DNA of 64,000 nucleotides from Codonopsis lanceolata (taxonomy: Eukaryota; Streptophyta; Magnoliopsida; Asterales; Campanulaceae): contig CM028379.1 of NCBI GenBank assembly GCA_013146195.2, positions 158,626,437 to 158,690,436 of the forward strand. The letters are read 5' to 3'. Each line of letters starts with the position of its first letter. Position 1 is the first letter of the stretch. The position numbers and the translations under genes were made by a program. Shown one piece after another: positions 44,803-57,236 of this stretch. The notes under the pieces are model-generated. The model saw nothing but the letters and a program-made list of their open reading frames with translations. It was not told where the DNA came from and did not search any database.

Positions 44803-47433
44803 GGAAAACTTCAAAATCAAGCGTGATGATAGGAAAGTGTTAGACCCCGGAACGACATTCCACCAAGCTTGATGTCAACCTTCCGAGATATCCCACTTTT
44901 CCCGCCTCTCATGACGCCATCGTGGCCTTGGACCCAAACTCTACATACCCGGATGTGCATTGACCTTCGGTCACCGCACAATACCATGAGTCAAGGCATG
45001 CGAGGATATGAACGCCTCGTATACTTCCACTCTTCTCGCCTCAACGACAAAGATTACAGATCTTCTCAAGTGAATTTTATCAAAGGATGGAGCTAATGAA
45101 CAAAAAAATGCCGAGGATGGATTAGAGGCCGCCCCATTTTTATCACCGCCAAGACCATCTCCACCATCATCTGCGCATTTTGTGGAGCACTTGAGGCAAC
45201 CATTGCCGAGGCTATTCATGCCGGGAAGCAATGGGAGTTGATACCCTAGAAGCACAAGGGAAGATGCTGAGGAATCTATTCCCTCTGGACGTCTACTGCA
45301 CAAGCCACCTATTGGACAAGGGGCTTCTATTCAAGAGTGGAGCACATGACATGTTTACGACAAGACAACACAACACCTTAACCCGACTGCGGCCGTATTC
45401 CTTCGCACTGCCTCAACTTCGACCATCATCTTCAATGAACCGAAGCTGGGTGGAGAGTGAAGAACAACCCCACTTGCAAGCGCCTTTTGTGAGGTTGATC
45501 AACGCCCGCCGAGACAATGAGGAAGTCAACTCTTCCTCGAAAGAAGATGAGCCGATAGTGGTGGCAAAGGAGAAACAGCTAACCACTTCGTTCTTCAGTA
45601 AATACACTGAATATGAGAACAAGCGAAGGCGCAAAGGGTCTTCCGCCACCACCCTTGACAAGGTCGTAAGCCGCTACCGATCATAGTGACTCGCTTCAAC
45701 ATGGAAGCTTATGACGCGGCCAGCAGAACCTTCAAGAAGGCCTCTGCAAAGTTTGACGAACAAGTGGCCACGTCCCTCCATCAAAAAGCCAAAGATTTGG
45801 CTGATGAGGCATACCGCTACGAGAGCCAAAGCGTAGTGCCGGGCAAGAAGAAGACAAGCCGAAGATTAGCCTAATCGAAGAGGAGCAGCCGTGGATTCAG
45901 AAGGAGATGAAGGAAGGCCAAAAGACAAGAGTCCAAACCAACCCACTCCCACCCCACCACCAAATCATCTCAAACTCATCCCACCTCTTCTTCACAGCCA
46001 TCTCCTCAAACCAAACAACCACATTCACCCTCTCCTGCACCGACTCCTAAACCCAAACGTAGGAGACTACGTAAAACCTTCGAGGACCAACCACTGCCAG
46101 ACATTCCCCGCCTACCGATGAAGAGCCGAGTCTCCTATTCACCGCTAAGGAAGAAAGGAGGTCTCGGCACCAAGCCAACTACCAAGCCTCTACCGACGCC
46201 CAACCAACTAACGACCCAACCCCTACCGCTAGCCAACCCTCTACCGCCACACCCAACCAACAAACTATTCCTCCTGAGTCATCTACTCAGAGGAATTCAC
46301 CACCTCCGGAGGAGTCTATCCCTCAGGAGGAGCCAACCCGAACCCCCACTCCTCCTCCTTCACCCTTCAACTACTCGCCTGACCCATCTACCCCTACCTC
46401 ACCTCACCATACCCAAACCACCTCTTCAACACCAACAAAACCATCCAAGCCAATAGACTCGCCGCCAAGTTCCTTTTTGAACTTTCTTCAAGAGCGAGCT
46501 CTTCACCTCCGACCAACAACCACCTCAACCTACCCTTCGCAAACCAAAATCCCTTTTCTACCCTGCCCCCTCTTTCTGGTTCTCTACCGACCCCTTACCC
46601 GAATCATCCCTTGTCAATGAAAATTCTAACACTGACATTGAGATTGATTCCCCACCAACCTTGTCCTCCTCCCTCCACCTCAAACCATATCTTCCTCTAC
46701 CAACACCATACCAACCGTGACTCTTCCTCTTCCGACTCCATCACTCCTCCACTGCAAATGCCCTCTACTTCATTCCGACACCTCTACCTCTGGCTGGTAC
46801 CATTCACATTGGCCAGCAACCTCTTCTTCTCGGCCTGACCAAATTAATGCTGAAATTTTGTCAAGGTTGGATGCCATCTACCAACCAATAGCGAACTTAC
46901 CAAGATCACTACCGCTACGCCGAAATAGCCTTTACCGCCGCCTCCCAAGCCGATCGAATCGCCGCTCTTCTTAACACTTTCATTTCGAAGATGTCCTGAC
47001 CCGCTTTGGACAGATGAAGCACCATTTCACGGACGTAAAATCAATGTCGAAGCTCAACGCCAAGAACGTGTCCGACCGCTCATCTCTTCTACGAGCCGCT
47101 TGTTCCATGCCATCACACTTCATCTCGGCAGTGGTCGCCTTCTTGTTCTATAGCTCAACAACCTAGCTCGAGACTTTGCTCATGATATTATGAATGCCCA
47201 ACGTGATCGTGATCTGGCCATCACGAAGGAGAAGCAAATAAGATCAATTAGCAAGAATCTTGATGGAAGAGAGAACGATCGTCTTCGTGAAGAACTTCGA
47301 CTACCGCCTGCTCGTTCACCGGACCTCCTACCGATGCCAATGGCGAGTACGCAGTGCGTAGAATGGAAGAGCTAGAGAGAGAATGAAGGGAAAAAGAAGC
47401 TGCAGACAAAGGCAAAGGGAAAAGACCTTGGTA
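44803..47433 (+). pseudogene. Extra 3' ORF of copia element 2
   Basis: The conserved core is at 45231-45686: EAQGKMLRNLFPLDVYCTSH, LLDKGLLFKSGAHDMFTTRQ and PFVRLINARR. These correspond to EPQAKMRRTLFEDDVYFISH, LFDKSLIFKNDTHDVMTADQ and RPFVRLIN of element 1. Downstream comes a Pro/Thr/Ser-rich tract (45900-46830, in shifting frames) and a helical Arg/Glu-rich C-terminus (47190-47375, EKQIRSISKNLDGRENDRLR). Many stops and shifts are present. Order and composition match the element 1 ORF. Function unknown. Confidence 0.72.
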
Positions 47434-47833
47434 AATTTGTATATTTTCTTCCCTTTACCTTTGTATCTATCTTATCTTTTGAAAACTCTGTAAAATGTAA
47501 ACATCTTGTTTATAATACAGAAGATTATCTATTTTTCAAAATTATCTTGTTTAAATTCTTGTTATGTCATTTTCTATATCTGCTCAGAATTTAAACACTC
47601 AGTTTAAATTCTTATTTGAATTGTTTTTGCTACTGATCTGTGCGCTATTCTATGATTTCCTTATCCATGTATGCACTTAGATTAGTCTTTACACTTGAGG
47701 TGCTCTTCTATTTGATAGAGGCATGTCTTCCGCTACTATATATATAAATCTCTTAGACATGCTATTATCTATCACATAGTCGGTTATAGCCCTCATTTGT
47801 AGTAATGATGACTAGATATAAATAGGAGGAGAT

Positions 47834-49092
47834 TGTTGATTCTTATGTTAGATTTATATCTGTTCAATTCATTACCCTAGTTTTATACTTCAGTGGCTAA
47901 TCGAGCTGCGTATCGATTAGCGTGGCAACTGTGTATAGAACTTTGCCAAGTATAGTTTTTAATAGGACTTTACAGGTTCAGCAGAAGACCTCTTCACAAG
48001 CTTCACCGGAAGACCTGCTCAAAGCTTACAAACGGCAGATCTCGTGTCCACCTAGTCATTCATGACGTGTCCTATCCAACAATGATTAAATGGATCAGTT
48101 TAAATTCATCTCATCACTGTTTGAATTTAAACTGAGACATTCCCTGACACATCAAGCCCGCCGAAAGCAGCTTTTCGAAAAGTAGGAAGACTTTTCGCCC
48201 GAATGGAAAGCAGAAAGCGGCATCGTCACCCTCTTGTTTATAACAACTCTCGATCGACACCGGATTGCCCCACTTTTCGAAGATCTCATAAATCATTCCA
48301 CTGCTCTAGATATACGTGAGGAAGGCAATTTCTTGTGATCCCATGCATTTAATGCATTCATTTTAGAGCTGTTAAAGTCTTCGTTTTCTCCAACGGGTCT
48401 TTTTGAAGTGCACCTGTTATAAATGCTGCCATTGAAGACTGGAGACAGCGTGAGAGAGATATCATCGAACACTTAAAAGATTGCTCTGAAACTCCATAAC
48501 TCCAAGTCTTACAACTCAGTGTATTCAAGAGATCCTCAACGGATATAGAAGTCCTCGTCAACAACAAGAAGCCGAACATCAACATTTATTTCTATACTTC
48601 TTGTTGTTATTCATTCATTAACTATACTTCTGCACGAATTAAATATCTTGTTTATACAGATATTTAATTCCCTAGACCCCAAACACAAGTCAATATTTTG
48701 TATACGATCCATTAGGAATATTATTTGTAATAGATCTAGTGGAAAACATAGTGCACTATTTAAATCCAAGGTTGACTGCTTTGGTGGTGGACGTAGCACT
48801 CTTTATAGTGTGAACCATCCCAAATTACTTGTGTTATTTCTTTACTGTTTGAACTGTTTATTGCTTTAATCATCTTTATCCTTTATACAGCAGAACTTAA
48901 GTAAACTGTCAAAGGTCTACCGGTAGTCCTTATCGGCAGACTTGAAACAGCTTCTTTGAAAGTTTTCCGCTACTTCAATCTTTTCCATAGATTGTAAGTA
49001 TCTTTCAAAGAACTTAAACAAAAGTTTTTAAGTGTACAATAAGCTATTCAACCCCCCCTTCTAGCTTATTATTGTGCCTGTTGGGACCCACA
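47834..49092 (+). mobile_element. 3' LTR of copia element 2, 1259 bp
   Basis: It starts TGTTGATTCTTATG directly after a polypurine tract (AATAGGAGGAGAT, 47821-47833) and ends GGGACCCACA. Its 3' half matches 1-602. It shares the CAGTGGCTAAT, CTGCGTA and GTGGCAACTGT blocks with the LTR of element 1, so both elements belong to one lineage. The minus-strand frames in it are by-products. Confidence 0.88.
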
Positions 49093-50143
49093 CCGTATGA
49101 TCAGGTACAGGATCAGGAAGCGGATCAGGGTGTGAAGAACTTATATCAGCAATGGCATCATCAATAGTAGCATCAACAGTGGGTATTGGCACATGTGCAG
49201 GCATCGGGGTGTGAGGAGAAGGAATGGTGTCGGCTGCTATCTCCTGACTAGAGGGAGCCCAATCAAAATTGTCCAATCGTCGAAGTACCAGGTGGTGATT
49301 GGACCAACCTTGGTCATTGGATATGGTTAAGAGTCTCAAAATAGTGGTCCTTGGGAAAGTGCTTGATCATCTGGCCATCCCTGCTCACTGAAACGTTTAA
49401 GCGATGTTGCTTCACTATTGGGACAGTAGACCTCGGTAAAGTGCAAGGTAGATTGGTCTTGCTTGGATAACTGTGAGGTCGTCATCGGGGGAGTGCGAGG
49501 TGATCCTTTATTTGTGTAATAAAAATGTTTGAGCCATTTGACATGACACCCATTCATTGATCCCCTTCCAGATTTATCTCTGTACCCGGAAGCTCATTCA
49601 GGGAGTAATTGTGGTCATTTGTCAAAAATCTGCTCATTGATTGGGTATTCGATAGTTGCCATTGTTTTGATGCTTCGAGAGTTTTCATTCTCCCAAACTC
49701 ATTTAATTTGGTGCATTCTGATACTCCTGGGGATAGGCTAACCAAATTATAGAAGGACCTTTCTGCAGGTGAGGATTTATGTGTGTTCGTAGGGGGATGG
49801 AGGGTGGGAACCTTCCCAGAAAAAAAACCCTAAAGCTGTATTGGGACCGAATTACCTTCTTGGAATTACATTGGCCTAAGCATTGAATCATAAGCGGTTG
49901 TCAATTACCTTGGAGGGATTTGTGTTTGTCTCGTTACTTGAGGAGTTGTTTGAAGGTAGGCGTAACCTTCTTTTAAGAAGGTAACTTGTGTGCCAACTAA
50001 TCAGGTGTGACAAACCTTGAGGAATGGTCATTCTTGACTTCATTGTTGTTGCTGCTAAATGCATCTCATGTAAGCTCACAGGTGTCATTGCTACTGTTGA
50101 CACTTTCCAAGCTGTGCTGAATTTCTTGTGTGAGGTTTAAATG
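49093..50143. other. Unassigned sequence
   Basis: No recognised protein. The minus-strand frame at 49061-49339 has a Pro/His/Asp-rich composition (ISSSHPDPLPDPVPDH) and may be a degraded retroelement linker, but I cannot place it. A diverged copy of the GTGGTCATTTGG repeat seen at 51051-51285 occurs at about 49292-49340. Confidence 0.4.
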
Positions 50144-50437
50144 TGTTAAGTAACCAACCCATCTAATAGCGTAAGTTGTTAGATAGGGGCTCAATAATGT
50201 ATATCACACTTAACACTCCCCCTCACATGCAACCCGTCCACACGTGGAGAGATTCACAATCATGCCTCGCCAAGGGCATCACAAACCCAACAGAGTGACA
50301 ACCTGCACTCACAATATTCCGGGTAACAAATGCAAGCGGGATGACTCGAACCCACTACCTTGCCAAGCGTGAGCTCTGATACCATGTTAAGTAACCAACT
50401 CATTTAAAAGCTTAAGCTGTTAGATAGGGGCTTAACA
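50144..50437 (-). mobile_element. TRIM retroelement, 294 bp
   Basis: Terminal direct repeats, TGTTAAG...CTTAACA, are at 50144-50215 (with an internal insertion) and 50385-50437 (53 bp). In minus orientation the right copy is followed by the primer site TGGTATCAGAGC (50384-50373), complementary to initiator tRNA-Met. The left copy is preceded by a purine tract, GCATGTGAGGGGGAG. The flanks AAATG (50139-50143) and AAAGG (50438-50442) are a 5-bp duplication with one mismatch. There is no coding capacity. The 53-bp LTRs are far shorter than those of Cassandra. Confidence 0.88.
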
Positions 50438-51050
50438 AAAGGAAAGTTTGAGATGGTTCACGGTCCCAATGATTATCATGAAAAGAAGGAATAGTGATTC
50501 CCATAAATCTGAAATGACCATCCCTCAAAAGGCACCTATGGCTGAAGCCAAGGAGAAGCAATAAATAATTCTCCCTCCTGTAGAACTATCAAAGGCAGTG
50601 ACTAATCACTAAAATTCTGGAGTCCTCTCTATCCATACACACCATATTAGCAAACATGCAATACAACTACAAGATGTACTCATCTCGACCTTTTCCAAGA
50701 GCTAGAAGTTCATATGGAGAAAAGCAGTTATAGAACCTGGGCTACACCAATTACCCATGCTAGTTGTTTATCCTTTACTTAGTTGCTTGATTGTGGATAT
50801 TGAAAAGGGTCACCGTTGTTGATTCAATTGGTTGGCTCTAGGAGCTTATGGAGATAATTATCCAGTGACCATTCCTGGGTATCTCGGAAAGATCATCCGT
50901 GGATTGTTTGGCGTTAATCACCTTTTGAATGAATGCACTGGAGTCCCTTCTCTGGGTGATACTACCAAGAACTGTCAAGAGTTCCAAGGGGCTTATCTAA
51001 GGGGAATTTTTTCCATGCTCTCGTGCCGGTGTTCCTCGAGGAATTGCTAG
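50438..51050. other. Unassigned sequence
   Basis: No gene, terminal repeat or repeat array was recognised. Short plus-strand frames (for example 50832-51050) show no similarity that I can name. Confidence 0.4.
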
Positions 51051-51285
51051 GTGGTCATTTGGCCAGCCTTGGTCATTTGATATGCTTAAGGGGAGTTCGC
51101 CTGCTCCCAGAATAGGAATTATCTTGGCAGGTGGTCATTTGGTCAGCCATGGTCATGTGATATGCTTAAGGGCTCCTCAAATCATGGTCCTTGTAGAGGC
51201 AACATGTGGTCATTGGGCCAGCTTTGGCCATATGATATGTTTACAGGGTGTTGCCTACGTAACATTGGTCCTCTGGAAACCGGTG
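51051..51285 (+). repeat. Tandem repeat, ~75-80-bp unit, 3 copies
   Basis: Copies start at 51051, 51131 and 51206. Each begins GTGGTCATT(T/G)GG(C/T)CAGC and continues TGGTCAT..GATATG(C/T)TTA. The second halves diverge (CCTGCTCCCAGAATAGG, CTCCTCAAATCATGG and GGGTGTTGCCTACG). A fourth, more diverged copy lies at about 49292, on the other side of the TRIM. Confidence 0.75.
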
Positions 51286-51310
51286 GTGTTTTGATATGTG
51301 TATTAATGAT

Positions 51311-51483
51311 GGGGCAATGCTAGGGTCACTCTCATTTTGCACCAAAATATAGGTACTCTATGATATGGCATACTCTCATTGGTTGAACATTTTATGGGTC
51401 CCAGCACTCCAGTCAATGAGAGTGTGCCACATCACAGAGTACTCATATTTTGATGCAAAATGAGAGTGGCCCAAGCATTACCC
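51311..51483. mobile_element. MITE with ~75-bp inverted repeats
   Basis: A 173-bp element almost entirely composed of two inverted arms (GGGGCAATGCTAGGGTCACT at left; AGTGGCCCAAGCATTACCC at right), able to fold into one long hairpin. The flanks are TTAATGAT on both sides (8 bp exact; 8 of 9 if one base is added). Ends resemble the Mutator-like MITE at 2802-5957, so I favour Mutator over hAT. Confidence 0.88.
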
Positions 51484-52084
51484 TTAATGATGTGTAGCCA
51501 ATTTTCTGTGGCAGTCATTCATTGTTCCCATTCTGCCCCTGAATTAGCAAAACTAATCCTAAAATGCTGAATTGCCCAAAATAAATATGAAGTTATATGT
51601 ATACAATAATAATATAAATTACTCCTAAAGTTCACTGAAGGACCTAGGGTTGTTGCGAAATTTGCCATAGATATAAATGTTTTTCCTTAGCTTATCAACC
51701 GTTTTGGCCCCCATCAGATTTATTCAGGATGAAATATGATGTGAAGACACGATCAACCAGCTAGTCAGCATGAACTACGACTACTTGAGCATTAGCTTCT
51801 TCAGTCTACAGATTCCATCTCTTATGATAGCTCAAGGTTTATTATATGTTAGTTGTTTTAGACTAGCGTCAGCAAGGATTACTTTTGACAAGGCCAAGAG
51901 ACATTAGCCTTTTTGCTTAAAAAAGCTAGATTCAGGTATGTTTCTAGGAGATTGACAGATAGCTACATTCTTATCTTCATGTTTGGTTGTTCCCCCTGTT
52001 TACTTACTCAATGCAAGTTCCTTGCTCTCTCTCAGCTCAAAAATTTTCACATAAAATCTTTAATGGTTTGCACATCTTGCGCAG
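51484..52084 (+). other. Sequence upstream of the first visible OXA1 exon
   Basis: Presumed intron. I looked for the exon that should encode the first membrane segment of OXA1 (tryptophan-rich, ending in a LLINQLK-like block) and did not find it. A CTCTCTCAGCTCAAAAATT run at ~52028 loosely resembles a splice acceptor plus QLK codons, but this is too weak to call. Confidence 0.4.
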
Positions 52085-54082
52085 ATTATGAGGCCGCGCT
52101 TGGAGGAGATTAAGGAGGAGATGCAAAATAAGGTATGAACATCAACTTTCATCTATTATAACCGTAAAGATTGCAAACCAACCATTGGCTTCATTGCGGC
52201 CCTCCATGTTAAGAGTTTTAAATTCTTTTTGTTTGCTCTTACGGAGGTGGAGTACTAGAAAGCACAAGAGTTCTATTTTATGCCATTTGCTATATATCTT
52301 GGCATCAACACGTGAGCTCTTATCATGATTTTACTTATTTAATTGCCTTAACCCCTCCATGCTTGATGATACCAAGCATTAGAAGATAGAACACTGATGG
52401 TGATTAATCCAAGGTCTCACCATGTCTATGGTTGATGAACCTACTTGTCTTGAGTTCTTATTTTAATGCAATGGATGTTTTTTCCATTTTTGTTACGGAG
52501 ATCTCTGCTGTAGTCCGTAATGTTTATCTATTCTTTTCAGGGTATGAGTCCATCGGCTATAGCTGAAGGTCAGGCACAAAGGAAGAAAATGTTTAAGGAG
52601 TATGCACCTTTAACAGTTTTTCAATTGTGAAAGCCGTATTCCTTAAGTTTCATGATTACATTTCCCTGGTGTTATGTGTGTCACTGTTAGTAATGTCATT
52701 GGAAATAAAAAAGTGTCATCATTGATGTGGTTTGACTGCACTTAAGAATAAGAGCCATAGTTTGCGTGCTAATATATTGGCTTTTGCCTTAATTAATGGC
52801 AGAGGTTAAATGTATGATTATTTAGTTTCCCAAAGTTTTATATTGACTTTGGCTGAAGTTTGGACTTTTCTAGAATTGGTGAAACATAATTATAATTCTT
52901 GACTTAATGCATAATATCATTTGTTTGTACTAATCATGCATGTAGTCGGAGCTAATGAGCTATAGCTGGTTTTGTTTTGTTCTTGAATTCAAGGGCCAAC
53001 TGTCCATAAAGTGCCCGTTTTCTTCTACATGGGCTTTTACGTACCCTGCTTCTTAAATGATTGATGATGCCGAACTAAAACACAAATTTTCTGTGAATGC
53101 AGGTATGGTATAACACCATTTACTCCTTTGAAAGGGCTACTCATCCAAGGTCCTATCTTCGTCAGGTTTTTTCTCGGTGTAAGCTAAAATATTCTACATC
53201 GTCAATGCTAAGGCCCAGCTCAGCTTTCCATTCTTGTTAATGTTTTCTGTTTCCAATTTGAAATGTTTTCAGATAATTTCTTGGGCAAATTACCCAAACC
53301 ACCCTGTACTCTAGGCTGATTACACAAGTGAACTGCAATTTATCTTGATATGTTACCTTATGTCATTAATTGGTTGAATATTGCTCATCCATCTCATTAT
53401 ATCTGTTGAGTGCACGTGATCAAATTTATTGGACACAACTGTAATTTCATTTGTAAATTAATTGCTTAAATAAAAAAATGAAAAAAAGGAAAAAGTTTGA
53501 CCACTCTTTTCATTGACTCCCACTGAGCTCTCTCTCTCAGATCACACAAAATTGGCGGCCACCACTGATTTGGTCTTCTCGCAGCAACCCCAACCGAATG
53601 CCACACTCAATCAACATGTCACCAGCCCCACCCCCTTTGATCCTCCTCACACCAATCAATATTATATTTGTACCAAAATCACATTCTCAGTTCCATCTAG
53701 ACACAACCAATAGAATGCAAAACAATATGAAATTCACATTCTCCCTCTTTTTGAAATTGTATGTCAATCCCTGCAAACAAGCTGGTTTAGTATTGATGGG
53801 AACTTATGAAGAAAGCTCATTAATTAATTGAAATCCTGTTTTACCAATTAGATATGTACACCTAACACCCAATCACAATTATTTGGTAATCTGATAATTA
53901 TTGTGTCACTGCTGTTTCGAATTTTTGACCCAGCAAGGTGATGCGTAGTTACTTTTCTTTTTGGCTATCATCTAAAAATCTTGACTGAACATGGATAGGA
54001 TCATGTATAGATAATCTGTTATTGGGAGATTGGTCAGTATGGGATTAAGAACTACTGATTATGGGCTAGAAAGGAAACAAGA

Positions 54083-55283
54083 TTTCATGTTTTCCACTAT
54101 GAGAATGGGAGGTTTAGGAATCAAGAATCTAAAGAAATTTAATACTGCTCTTATGGGGAAATGGCTGTGGAAACATGTAAGTGAAGAAAACACCGTATGG
54201 AAGAAGGTGGTAGTGGGTAAATATGGGCAGGGAGTTATAAAAAAAAATATGGGCAAGGAGTTAACAGGTGGACTCCCAATGTGGTTCAAATGACATACGG
54301 GATGAATGTGTGGAAAGGCATTAGGGAAAAATTGGATATGCTGAAGCGGTGGATGTCTTTCGAAATTGGTAATGGGGAGTCGATTCGTTTTTGGACGGAC
54401 ATGTGGAGTGGTGATATGGAGCTGCGAAGAGCTTTTCCATTGCTATTTAACATAGCAGGGAATGAAGATGTGACTGTTAAATCGGTTGTGCATGTTGAAG
54501 GCGAAGGTATTACTTGGAATCCATCCTTTAGAAGAAATCCTCAAGACTGGGAGTTGGACTCCGTGGTGCAGTTTTTTTAGTTCCTGTACAGGCATAAGAT
54601 CAGTGGTAGAGGGGAGGATAAAGTAGTGTGGGAGGGGGAGAAGAACAAGGTTTTTCTGGTCATATCTTTTTATCAGAAAATGATGAATAAAGATGGATCG
54701 TTTCCGTGGAGGAATGTGTGGAAAACCAAGGCTCCAGCTAGAGTGAGTTTTTTTAATGTGGGAAGCTGTCAATGAAGCCCTTCTAACAGGTGACAATTTG
54801 CGAAAAAGGAATAAAATTTATGTTAATTGGTGTTATCTATGCAAGGCGGATGAGGAGAGTGTAAACCATCTACTGCTGCACTGCCAGTTGCTAGGAAGCT
54901 TTGGGATTATGTTTTCAATATTTTCAATGTTTCATGGGTTATACCTAGATCAGTGAAGCACTTGACGGAATTTTGGTCTTTATATAAGAGGAAAAATAAA
55001 ATTTCTTTTTGGAGTGTGTCTCCATTGGCAGTGTGATGGTCCATATGGAGAGAAAGAAATGGAAGATGTTTCGAGAATGAAAAGAGGACGGTGGAGGATA
55101 TACAGAAGCTGATTTTGCAGACCATGTTACTTTGGTGTCATGAGTTGATTGCGCAGGGTGGCAATCCTTTTGTAGAATTTGTGGATAATATTTCTAGTGT
55201 AAAGTGATCGGCTTGTATACTTCCTGTGTACATAGGTCGCGTCTCCTTTAGACGCATATTAATACAATCTTTTATAAAAAAAA
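54083..55283 (+). pseudogene. 5'-truncated L1-type LINE in OXA1 intron
   Basis: It encodes the end of a LINE reverse transcriptase and its zinc-binding tail: MRMGGLGIKNLKKFNTALMG, KWLWKHVSEENTVWKKVVVG, MSFEIGNGESIRFWTDMWSG, FPWRNVWKTKAPARVSFF (shifted) and YVNWCYLCKADEESVNHLLL. It ends in an A tail. The flanks are an exact 13-bp duplication AAAGGAAACAAGA (54070-54082 and 55284-55296). Frameshifts near 54290, 54580 and 54760 make it dead. It is the same family as the fragment at 58388-60012. Confidence 0.9.
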
Positions 55284-55454
55284 AAAGGAAACAAGAGACG
55301 GTGCTTTAGAAGGTTGTGATGGTAGGGATGGTGGCTGAGGTTGCTACTGGCAATAATGGAGGACCGACGACGGATCCCTTCAGATGTTTGAGAAGTTTTC
55401 CGGGTTGATCGATTGCGAGTGTGCGCGTGCATGTGAGAAGCAATCGGAATTAAA

Positions 55455-56393
55455 TAGAGATGTTAAATTGGGTTGGCCCTAACCCTATAAGATCGCGGGT
55501 TAAACGGGCCACTTGAATCACAACCCTAGCCCTGTAGGGTGCGGTTTAGCAGGATCGACCCTATTAACACATGATGCCTTATTTAAATCAAAAAATCAAA
55601 ATTAAGTGACAAACATATTGGCGGACAAGTGACAACGATTAACAATACAAATTAAAAACATGAAATCGAGTTTTCTTTTGAGAAAGTACCTTCTTCAACA
55701 TCATTATCCTCTTCATCTATAATAATAAAATAACATAAAATAAATGTTGGTAAGAAGTTAATACAATCAAATATTTTAATCAAATAGTAAAATATAATAC
55801 TAAGGTCAACCTGTTTAGCACGGAATTTAAACGGGTTGCATTTTCCCGACCCTACCCTTTCCGATTTCCAATTAGCAGGGTCAACCATGCGGTTCTCGAC
55901 CCTTTTAACATATCTAATTATGTATCCAAAAATCTTATTTTGACCAATTTTGGAAACTTATATGTCTTAGAACTGTATTTACGACCATGTTTGGGTTTGA
56001 CTTTCATCAAATACACATACATCCTCACAAAGCTAACAAGGGATAGACATTGGTTTACCAAATGAAATGATAATATATATTACGCACTTGAATTTAAAAC
56101 AAACAAGTTAGGATAGTTGAATGGTGTAAAGGGTCATCCATAAGTTCCTATCCTCTTGAGAGGTTGTGGGTTTGAATCTCAATTCTAACATTTTGAACCC
56201 TCATTTTAGCCAAAAGCTTCCAGCCCGCGGCCAGCACTAGAACCCGACAGCCCAACCCAGTTTGCCTGCGACCCTATAGGGTCAGCCCGTTTAGCTAGTT
56301 TATTAAACTGGTTGGATTTTCCCAACCCTAATCCTTTCATGCTTCCGGTTAATAGGGTCGACCCTACGGTTTCCGGCCTTTTTAACATCTCTA
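55455..56393. mobile_element. Non-autonomous hAT-like element, 939 bp
   Basis: Ends TAGAGATGTTAAATTGGG and CTTTTTAACATCTCTA form a terminal inverted repeat. The flanks are an exact 8-bp duplication GAATTAAA (55447-55454 and 56394-56401). An additional internal copy of the right end, CCCTTTTAACATATCTA, lies at about 55899-55916. Sub-terminal GGGTCGACCCT/AGGGTC motifs recur. No transposase is encoded. A SINE-like insert lies at about 56110-56200. Confidence 0.85.
56110..56200 (+). mobile_element. SINE-like, tRNA-related segment in the hAT element
   Basis: TAGTTGAATGGT... resembles an A box and GTGGGTTTGAATCTC a B box, about 50 bp apart as in tRNA-derived SINEs. No clear tail or target duplication was found, so the element is tentative. 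Confidence 0.45.
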
Positions 56394-57236
56394 GAATTAA
56401 AATATGTTTTGACTGTTGCTCTAGTTGCCCATGAGTATTGGTCAATCCTCATGCGTACTTAAGGGCCACATTTTTCCGGAATCTAAGGGATTCATTGAAT
56501 TGATTATTGAAGTTCATGTGAACTGAGATGAATTGCAGTACATGGACAAATTATTTAGTTGGGTATTCTGCCTTAACTTTTTGCAGAAATAAATACTTCT
56601 ATTTGGTTGTTGTTACTGGTTGTTTTCAGAGTGAAATGATAGTTAGATAACAAATTCTTTTACCATTATGAAAATGCACATTTATGTTTTTGTCATCATT
56701 TTTGAGCTGTTGTTTTTGCAACATATTTACAGAGATTTAATCTAGTGTAAACTTCAGAATTATGTCTTCTTTTTTTTCATTTCCTTTTAGAGTAAATAAA
56801 CTGTCTGGAGAGTCAATTATTATAAACGATGATCATGGTAAACAAACAAATGACTGACAATGGGAAATTGAAATTGGTGGGATTTGAACATGAAACAAAA
56901 TTGTAATGAGAAGAGAAAGCTGATGGGGCCTAAATACTTTCTTTACCTGTCTTTTTTTTTTTTATCATTGCTCCTTTTGCATGTATCTTAATCAGCCTTT
57001 TTGTAGATTCAAAACATGGTGGATAAAGAAGGTGGTGCATTTTGGTTTACTGATCTGACAACTCCTGATAGTCTGTACATCCTTCCAGTTTTAACAACGT
57101 TGACATTCTTGATTGTTGTGAAGGTAAGCAATTTTCTTTCTGGTAGGTAAACTTAACTCATTGCAGATTCTTTCTGGTCTTGGCATCAGATGTATGTACA
57201 ATAGTACCAGATATTGACTAGCTGCTTCATGAAACT

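Noticed and set aside
45891..46838. Pro/Thr-rich frames as separate genes
   Set aside because: They are shifting frames of the Pro-rich middle of the copia element 2 extra ORF.
50144..50437. Cassandra-type element
   Set aside because: The 53-bp LTRs are too short to hold the 5S rRNA promoter that defines Cassandra.
54030..54293. ATG-started 87-residue gene
   Set aside because: The first ~18 codons are intron and target duplication. The rest is the 5'-truncated LINE starting at 54083.
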